Below are positions 34,425 through 40,108 of a stretch of 40,108 nt of DNA, piece after piece. The position numbers and the translations under genes were made by a program. Origin of the DNA: Candidatus Faecivicinus avistercoris (lineage in GTDB: Bacteria > Bacillota > Clostridia > Christensenellales > Aristaeellaceae). Position 1 is the stretch's first letter; each line of letters starts with the position of its first letter. Location: NCBI GenBank assembly GCA_018716805.1, contig DVJL01000044.1:1-40108 (forward strand). Reading direction: 5' to 3'. The notes under the pieces were generated by a model. That model worked only from the letters and a program-made list of their open reading frames with translations. It had not been told where the DNA came from and searched no databases.

Positions 34425-35672
34425 CTAGTCTCTCAGAGTGGGATTGAACACCTGGTCAAGGCCCGTGTTCATCAGGTTGAGCGAGAACGAGATCAGCGCG
34501 ATGACGCCGATGACCGGGAAGTACGCCCACCATTTGCCGCCCAGATGCGCGGAGTACAGCATCGCCCAGTTCATCATCAGGCCCAGCGTCGGCACCTCGG
34601 TCGTCTTGGGACCCAGGCCGAGCAGCGACAGCTGCGCTTCGGACAGGATCGCCGAGCTGATCTGCAGGATGAACGCCATGACGACGTAGCTGGCAATGTA
34701 CGGCAAAATGTCCGTGAGCACGATGCGCACCAGGCTGTGTCCCGACAGCTTGGAGAGGTTGACGTGGTCGCGGTTGCGCAGCGAGATGACCTGCGAGCGC
34801 ACCGAGCGCGTCGTCCACGTCCAGCTCGTCAATCCGATGACGAGCGCGACGACCATTGCGCCGCGGTTCTCCTGACCGATGGAATAGTTGATCAGAATCA
34901 GCAGCACAAAGCTCGGAATGACGGTGAAGATGTTCGTGATGAACATCACGATGTCGTCGAGCACGCCGCCCACATAGCCCGAGAGCAGGCCCAGCAGCAG
35001 GCCGATGAACGTCGCGATGCAGCCGGCAACCAGACCGATCAGCAGCGAAGTGCCGATGGCCGAAACCAGCTCCTTGAGCACGTCGCGGCCGAAGTTGTCC
35101 GTGCCCAGCGGCAGCGTGATGACGTTGGCCACGTCGTTTACATTGACATAATCCGTATCGGAAATCTCGGCGACTTCCTCCGGCTCGCCCTCATCGTCGG
35201 GCTGCGTAACCGTCAGCGATTCCGCCGTACTCATCGACAGCAGGTTGTTGTTCAGCCGGACGTAGTAGTTTCGCTGGGCATTGGTCATGCCCTCCGGACG
35301 CGCGGTGGAATCGTAGTTGGCAAACCAGACTTCCAGCAGCGCCTCCGTATCGGAGATGTCGAGGCCCGAGACGTCCACGTCCATCGCCGTCAGCCAGTTG
35401 ACCATGCTGATGCGGTCGTCGTCGGTCAGCACCTGCGCCAGGCGGTTGGCCTCGGCGTCGTCCAGGCGGAACGTGCTGGTGCCGGTCGTCACCGCGTCAT
35501 AGAGCGACACATAGGTGCCCGGCGGTGCAAAGGTGCCCAGGCCGATCTGCTGAAGCGGATTGCCCGGGTTGAAGATCGGGTAGATGATCGTCAACAGCAG
35601 GATGGCCACGAAGATGATAAAGCCGACCAGAAATTTCGGCGAATGAAATACCTGGCGTATCGTATTTTTCAT
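34425..35672 (-). CDS. Opp-type ABC transporter permease (OppC-like) with large insert
   Basis: A permease of the DppC/OppC type, 415 residues against a usual 280-320. The first helix (about 15-35) is followed by an extra hydrophilic segment of about 140 residues (45-185, rich in D, E, T and N). The normal permease core comes next, starting [14 protein letters not shown], with five helices and the ATPase-coupling EAA-type loop. The insert lies on the outer face, where it could contact the binding protein. The start is ATG 35672, with GAGGGGG at a loose distance. It follows the OppB-like gene after 16 bases. Confidence 0.9.
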   Translation of the reverse strand: MKNTIRQVFHSPKFLVGFIIFVAILLLTIIYPIFNPGNPLQQIGLGTFAPPGTYVSLYDAVTTGTSTFRLDDAEANRLAQVLTDDDRISMVNWLTAMDVDVSGLDISDTEALLEVWFANYDSTARPEGMTNAQRNYYVRLNNNLLSMSTAESLTVTQPDDEGEPEEVAEISDTDYVNVNDVANVITLPLGTDNFGRDVLKELVSAIGTSLLIGLVAGCIATFIGLLLGLLSGYVGGVLDDIVMFITNIFTVIPSFVLLILINYSIGQENRGAMVVALVIGLTSWTWTTRSVRSQVISLRNRDHVNLSKLSGHSLVRIVLTDILPYIASYVVMAFILQISSAILSEAQLSLLGLGPKTTEVPTLGLMMNWAMLYSAHLGGKWWAYFPVIGVIALISFSLNLMNTGLDQVFNPTLRD

Positions 35673-35688
35673 GCTCTGCCGCCCCCTC

Positions 35689-36693
35689 TCAATCGTACTG
35701 CGCGGCCTTGACGCGCGGGTCGATGAAGCCATACACGATGTCGAGGACGAACGTCGAGATCAGCACCATGATCGTAATGATCAGCGTCGTGGCCGAGATC
35801 AGCGGATAGTCCGCCGAGGTGACGGCGTCGTACATCGTCGATCCGAGGCCCGGATAGCTGAAGATGATCTCCGCCACCAGCGCGCCGCTCATCATCGTGC
35901 CCAGCGACATGGCCAAGCCAGTGATCTGCGGAAGCATCGCATTGCGGAACACATAGCCGACGATCTTGCGGTCCTTGATGCCCAGGAAGCGCGCGTACTT
36001 GACGTAGTCCGCGTTGAGCTCGTAGATGGACATCGAGCGCATTCCGACCGCCTGACCGCCGATGCTGACCAGCACGACCGACCAGAACGGCAGCTGATAG
36101 TGGGTGATGACGGACCAGATGAAGTTCCAACTCAGATTCGGCACCATGCCCTGCCCATAGGCGCCGGACGACGGCGCGATGTGCAGCGTCAGTGCGAATA
36201 CAACCAACAAGATGACCGCCATGCCAAACGCCGGAATTGCGCTCAAGAACATGGTCACAGGCATCAGGATTTTGTCAAAGCCCTTGCGGATGTAGGCTGC
36301 CAGCGCGCCGAGCACGTTGCCCAGCAGCCAGCCGATGAGGATCGCCGGCAGCTGCAGCGCCAGCGTCCACGGCAGCGCGCTCAGAATGATGTCTGAAACC
36401 TCGCGCGGATACTGGCTGAACGAAGTGCCAAAGTCCCCGTGGAGCGCGTTGCCCACGAAGATGAAGAACTGCTCGACCATCGAGCGGTTCGTGCCGAATT
36501 CCTCCGCATAGCGCTGGTAGATCTCCTGCACGGCTGTGGCGTCGGTGACGCCCTGCGCCAGGCGGCTGGTGATGCCGGCGACCGGATCGGCCGGCATCAG
36601 CCTCGGCAAGACAAAGTTCAGGATCACGGCTGCAATGAACGTGATGATGAACCAGAAGATCTTCTTGCCGAAGTACTTGCGATATCCTTTCAT
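35689..36693 (-). CDS. Opp-type ABC transporter permease (OppB-like)
   Basis: A permease of the DppB/OppB type, 334 residues. An N-terminal helix (about 10-30) leads to an outer region with [10 protein letters not shown] and [12 protein letters not shown], then five further helices, with the coupling loop around [15 protein letters not shown] and the [11 protein letters not shown] segment near the end. GGGGGG lies before ATG 36693. It is separated from the binding-protein gene by a stable hairpin that probably sets their expression ratio. Confidence 0.93.
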   Translation of the reverse strand: MKGYRKYFGKKIFWFIITFIAAVILNFVLPRLMPADPVAGITSRLAQGVTDATAVQEIYQRYAEEFGTNRSMVEQFFIFVGNALHGDFGTSFSQYPREVSDIILSALPWTLALQLPAILIGWLLGNVLGALAAYIRKGFDKILMPVTMFLSAIPAFGMAVILLVVFALTLHIAPSSGAYGQGMVPNLSWNFIWSVITHYQLPFWSVVLVSIGGQAVGMRSMSIYELNADYVKYARFLGIKDRKIVGYVFRNAMLPQITGLAMSLGTMMSGALVAEIIFSYPGLGSTMYDAVTSADYPLISATTLIITIMVLISTFVLDIVYGFIDPRVKAAQYD

Positions 36694-36726
36694 GTGTTTC
36701 CCCCCGCTTTGGCACCCTGCGGCGCC

Positions 36727-36784
36727 ACTGAATGGAAAGGGGGACATGCCCCGAGCGCGCTCGAAGCATGTCCCGGCGTTCAGT
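36727..36784 (-). other. hairpin between binding-protein and permease genes
   Basis: A 9-bp stem (36741-36749 with 36766-36774) and an outer 6-bp stem (36727-36732 with 36779-36784), with no T run. Such hairpins often stabilise the upstream binding-protein mRNA. Confidence 0.7.
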
Positions 36785-36787
36785 CAA

Positions 36788-38593
36788 TCAGCCTTCGACC
36801 AGCTGCAGGTTGTACAGCGCGGCGATTCCGTAGCCGTCGGTGCAGTCCGTCGGCGGGATGTTCGTGCCATCGTCCTGATAGGGGAAGTTCGTCCACACGG
36901 ACTCGTTCACGAAGTGGAAGAACTGCGGGCGGTACATCAGCGAGAAGCTCGGCACCTCGGTCAGGTAGATCTCAACCGCCTCGGTGTACAGCGCGGTCAG
37001 CTCTTCCTCATCGGTGGTGATCGGGATCAGCGCGAGGATCTCGTCGATGCGCTCGTTGCTGTACTGGCCGTAGTTGCCGCTGAAGTTGTTCTCAAGGCCA
37101 ACGAAGTCGCTGGACATGAACTGGCGAATGCGGCCCCAGGGCTGAGACGGACCGGCGCCATCGGGAGACTGCATGAAGATGTCGTATTCCGTCTGATTCG
37201 GGTTGCTGTAAACGGTGCTGTAGGTGGAGGATTCCGGATACAGCGTGGTGATCTCAATGCCGATGTTCTGGCCGGCGGCGGCGACCAGCTCGATGGCGGC
37301 CTGCCAGTCGGTCCAGCCGTTCGGGCAGACGGCGGTCAGCGTGATCTTTTCGCCGTCGGGCGTCTCGCGGTAGCCGTCGCCATCGACGTCGACGTAGCCG
37401 GCTTCCTCGAGCATCGCAATCGCGCCCTCGATGTCATTGCCGGTCCACTGCAGGTCGGCAACGGCCTCGTGATCGTACAGCGCCTGCTCGACCTCGGTCG
37501 GGTTCATGCAGGAGCGCGGCACTTCTTCAAAGGTCGGGCTCTGGTTGGTGATGGCGTTCTCGATGATGGCGTCATAGTCCACCGCGATGGCGATGGCCTT
37601 GCGCAGCGTCGCATCCTGCAGAATCGGGTTGTTCAGGTTGTACCAGGCGGTCGGCATGGTCAGGCAGATGCCGTACGGCTCCTCCAGCATATAGCCGGAC
37701 ACCGGCAGACCCTCTTCTTCCCACAGATCCTGGACGTTCGGCACGAAGATCTGGCCGACGTCGATCTCGCCCTGGCGGAACGCGACCTCAGTCTGCGCGT
37801 TGTCGGCGTAGATCGTATGAGCGATGTACTTCGGCACCGGCAGCGAGCCCCACATGGACTCGTCCTGGCCCCAGTAGTTGTCGTTGCGGACGAACGCGAC
37901 CAGCTGGTCGTTGGAGAGGTACGGGCCATACGGGCCGGTGTACGGAGCGTCGAGCGCCTCGTCATTGAGCATCGCGACGGTGTCGCCATTGTTGCGCTCC
38001 TCGAGCGTGTCCAGCCACGCGGCCTGCGCCACGAACGTCGCCACCAGGAAGTCCTCGACCTTCAGCGGGTTGACCGGCTGGCCGGCCTCGTTGGTGGTCA
38101 GGTTGATGGTGAACGTCAGGTCGTCCACGGCCTCGATGGACTCGATGAACGGGCTGTAGTTCGCGCCGGCGGTGTTGTTCAGCTGCAGGCTGATCTCCCA
38201 GGTGCGGACGACGTCGGCGGACGTGACGTCCGTGCCGTCGGACCAGATCGCGGCGTCGTTCAGGGTGACCGTCACGCTGGTCTGATCTTCCGCCCAGACC
38301 GGATCGCCGTCCGCGAGCAGCGGCACCATCGATCCATCGAGCAGGTTGTACATGTACAGCGTCTCAAACATGATCGTGCGGGAGCCGGACGGGTTCGTCG
38401 TCGTGCCCATGGCGTTGTTCTGGTTCGTTCCGACGGGGTTCCAGCTGTTGACGGTGCCCCACTGCTGGCCGCCGAAATACAGCGTCTCATTGCGGGGCAG
38501 ATCCGTAACGGCTGTCTCGGCGCTTGCGACACCGGCGACGCTCAGCAGCATCGTCAGCGCAAGCAGCAGGCTCAGGAGTTTCCGAATCTTCAT
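36788..38593 (-). CDS. extracellular solute-binding protein, family 5
   Basis: The substrate-binding protein of the importer, 601 residues (SBP_bac_5 type). The signal peptide (1-26) has LLSLLLALTMLLSVAGV and an ASA cleavage site, but no lipobox cysteine, which is unusual for a Firmicute binding protein. The fold shows LWxxxVTVTLNDAAIWSDGTDVTSADV, NPILQDATLRKAIAIAVDYD and AIAMLEEAGYVD. It resembles proteins that bind oligosaccharides as well as peptides; the LacI-type gene upstream favours a sugar (inference). GGAGGG lies 8-9 bases before ATG 38593. The first gene of the importer operon; its own promoter is not clear. Confidence 0.92.
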   Translation of the reverse strand: MKIRKLLSLLLALTMLLSVAGVASAETAVTDLPRNETLYFGGQQWGTVNSWNPVGTNQNNAMGTTTNPSGSRTIMFETLYMYNLLDGSMVPLLADGDPVWAEDQTSVTVTLNDAAIWSDGTDVTSADVVRTWEISLQLNNTAGANYSPFIESIEAVDDLTFTINLTTNEAGQPVNPLKVEDFLVATFVAQAAWLDTLEERNNGDTVAMLNDEALDAPYTGPYGPYLSNDQLVAFVRNDNYWGQDESMWGSLPVPKYIAHTIYADNAQTEVAFRQGEIDVGQIFVPNVQDLWEEEGLPVSGYMLEEPYGICLTMPTAWYNLNNPILQDATLRKAIAIAVDYDAIIENAITNQSPTFEEVPRSCMNPTEVEQALYDHEAVADLQWTGNDIEGAIAMLEEAGYVDVDGDGYRETPDGEKITLTAVCPNGWTDWQAAIELVAAAGQNIGIEITTLYPESSTYSTVYSNPNQTEYDIFMQSPDGAGPSQPWGRIRQFMSSDFVGLENNFSGNYGQYSNERIDEILALIPITTDEEELTALYTEAVEIYLTEVPSFSLMYRPQFFHFVNESVWTNFPYQDDGTNIPPTDCTDGYGIAALYNLQLVEG

Positions 38594-38692
38594 AGCAATT
38601 CCCTCCACATCGTTATTTTGCTGAATGGCACATGGCCAAGAGCACAGATTCAGGCGGACGCTTCCGCATTCTGCGCGCTTCGCGCAGGCTCT

Positions 38693-39709
38693 CTAGCGCG
38701 CATTGAGGTCGCGCACGGACTCCCCTTCCACCAGCTGGCCGGGCAATACGACATGCCGCGGAATGAAGCTGCGCGGCTTGCTGATCGCGCTGAGCAGCAT
38801 CTCGGCCGCATTCGCGCCGATGCCGTCGCAGTCCTGATGAAACGTCGTCAGCGACGGCTGGTAGACCGATGCGATCTGCGTGCCGTCGTATCCCGCGACG
38901 CTGATGTCCTCCGGAATCGACAAGCCGTGCGCGCGCAGCGCCCGAAAGCCGCCCATGTAGGAATAGTCGTCCGGATAGATGATGCAGGTCGGCCGCCGCT
39001 TGAGCTTCAGCAGCGCCTCGGTCTCCCGCGCGCTCGGATCCGGGTCGTTGTACGCAGCCTCGCGCACATATTCCGCGGGGACGTGGATGCCGAGCGACTC
39101 GCAGGTCGCGTGAAAACTGGCGAGCCGGTCGCGCGTGACGGGCGTGTCGCCGCCATGGATAAACGCGATCTGGCGGTGCCCGCGGTCGTAGGCATACCGA
39201 ACCAGCTCGCGCATTCCCTGAAGGTTGTCCGACAGCACCGCGCCGCGATGATGGAACTCATAGTCGATCGTCACCAGCGGGATTTCGCTGTTGATTAAGT
39301 CGACCAGCGTCGAATCGGTGTACAGGCCACTCATGACGACCAGGCCATCGTAATTTCGGCTCCGGCAGTAGTTCAGATAGCTGCCCATCTTCTCCGCCGC
39401 GCTGCAGTTGACCGGCACCAGATCGTAGCCGCTCGTCTGAACCACGCGCTGAATCGCGTCCGCGATCGAGGCGAAGTAGTTGTGCGTCCAGACGCTGCAT
39501 TCTCCGAGAAACAGCAGAAGCCCGATGGTCATCGAAGATCCCGTCTTCATCGAGCGCGCCGCCGCGTTGGGCATATATCCCATCTCGCGGGCGGTATCCC
39601 GAATGCGCTGCGCCGTGGTCTCGCTGATGTCGGACATGCCATTGATCGCCTTGCTGACCGTGGCGACCGATAGGCCGCATTGCCGGGCGATATCCTTCAG
39701 CGTAACCAT
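38693..39709 (-). CDS. LacI-family transcriptional regulator
   Basis: A DNA-binding repressor or activator of 338 residues. The LacI helix-turn-helix is at the N-terminus (VTLKDIARQCGLSVATVSKA, then the hinge region NAAARSMKTG), followed by a periplasmic-binding-protein-like sensor domain (60-338) that binds a sugar or sugar phosphate. ATG 39709 gives the standard family start MVTLKDIA; ATG 39721 has AAGGA too close to it. It lies upstream of the importer in the same direction and probably controls it. The 99-base gap to the binding-protein gene contains a CTGCGCG/CGCGCAG hairpin but no sure promoter. Confidence 0.93.
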   Translation of the reverse strand: MVTLKDIARQCGLSVATVSKAINGMSDISETTAQRIRDTAREMGYMPNAAARSMKTGSSMTIGLLLFLGECSVWTHNYFASIADAIQRVVQTSGYDLVPVNCSAAEKMGSYLNYCRSRNYDGLVVMSGLYTDSTLVDLINSEIPLVTIDYEFHHRGAVLSDNLQGMRELVRYAYDRGHRQIAFIHGGDTPVTRDRLASFHATCESLGIHVPAEYVREAAYNDPDPSARETEALLKLKRRPTCIIYPDDYSYMGGFRALRAHGLSIPEDISVAGYDGTQIASVYQPSLTTFHQDCDGIGANAAEMLLSAISKPRSFIPRHVVLPGQLVEGESVRDLNAR

Positions 39710-39741
39710 CGCGTTCCACATCTTCCTTAATCGTTTTCGTC

Positions 39742-39776
39742 ATTATACCCCCCCAAAAAAAATCCGTTTTTGTCAA
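39742..39776 (-). promoter_or_regulatory. promoter-like elements of the lacI-type gene, long spacer
   Basis: TTGACA (complement of 39771-39776) and TATAAT (complement of 39742-39747) are perfect hexamers but lie 23 bases apart, not 17. The spacer contains a run of 8 T and then 7 G. In 39777-39926 I see only a 15-base palindrome (39886-39900). Confidence 0.5.
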
Positions 39777-39926
39777 TAAAAAAATAGAAACCATTAATAA
39801 ATAGTTGGCACGGACAAATCATTCATTTGCGGTTCGCCCAGAAAATCGGAGATAACCTATTCAATCAGGCGATAAATCCCCTTCACAGTTTACGAAACTG
39901 CTTGCGCAAAATCCCGAAACGGACGC

Positions 39927-39960
39927 AAAAAAAGCTCCCGCATCTCTGCGATGCGGGAGC
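39927..39960 (-). terminator. terminator of tuf
   Basis: A perfect 11-bp stem (39934-39944 with 39950-39960) and a 5-base loop, followed on the - strand by seven T (complement of 39927-39933). Confidence 0.93.
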
Positions 39961-39978
39961 CTGAAATCCTTTTTTGAA

Positions 39979-40108
39979 TCAGCCGAGGATCTTGGTAACG
40001 ACGCCGGAACCGACCGTGCGGCCGCCCTCGCGGATAGCGAAGCGCAGTCCCTCTTCGCACGCGATCGGCGTGATCAGCGTGATCTCCATGTCGATGTTGT
40101 CGCCCGGC
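39979..40108 (-). CDS. tuf: elongation factor Tu, C-terminal part (cut by window edge)
   Basis: The last 42-43 residues of EF-Tu, which carries aminoacyl-tRNA to the ribosome. The readable end includes [34 protein letters not shown] and VVTKILG before the stop at 39979. This is the typical domain III terminus. The start lies beyond the right edge. A strong terminator follows, so it is not co-transcribed with the lacI-type gene. Confidence 0.97.
   Translation of the reverse strand, partial: PGDNIDMEITLITPIACEEGLRFAIREGGRTVGSGVVTKILG

Noticed and set aside
38609..38692. LacI operator guess based on AACGAT shared near the lacI and binding-protein gene starts
   Set aside because: A 6-base match is too short to mean anything by itself.

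Overview
The window looks like the chromosome of a GC-rich, anaerobic, probably spore-forming Firmicute of class Clostridia. The evidence is a T-box leader before leuS, a zinc-type L28, a SpoIIM-family protein, a DUF421/DUF4363 pair, a Cdd1-like protein and an acetyl-CoA synthase. A Christensenellales-like gut or rumen lineage is my guess from overall flavour only. I see no phage, IS element, CRISPR array, tRNA or rRNA.

The left part (about 1-22,600) is read from the + strand. An RNA-modification block comes first: rsmH, a small membrane ORF, an acetyltransferase, tgt, a 16S rRNA methyltransferase of the aminoglycoside-resistance (Rmt/FmrO) type, and rsmI. The genes from the acetyltransferase to rsmI are joined by overlaps. 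Next are secG with a long acidic tail, a leucine T-box and leuS, rpmB on its own, and the zapA - U32 peptidase - mutS2 - PPC-protein run. A two-component system and an HtrA-like protease follow; their promoters share an operator-like pattern. The block ends with rpsB, tsf, an SH3 protein and pyrH.

The right part (about 22,600-40,108) is read from the - strand. In transcription order, starting from the right edge, it holds: the 3' end of tuf; a LacI-type regulator and a five-gene Opp-type ABC importer, probably for an oligosaccharide; acsB with a small 2Fe-2S ferredoxin and a DUF3786 protein; DUF421 and DUF4363; the cdd1-like - spoIIM-like - tadA operon; and argG, argH and an alpha/beta hydrolase. 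The two halves converge on a hairpin near 22,590.

The most notable content is the Rmt-like methyltransferase. It sits between tgt and rsmI and close to rsmH, so three enzymes predicted to modify the 16S decoding centre (C1402 twice, G1405 once) lie within 5 kb. Other points are an unusual Tgt substrate pocket, an acsB gene separate from the rest of the Wood-Ljungdahl genes, a repeat-bearing U32 protein, a 131-bp tandem duplication before mutS2, and a small TTG-start membrane gene hidden between rpmB and zapA.
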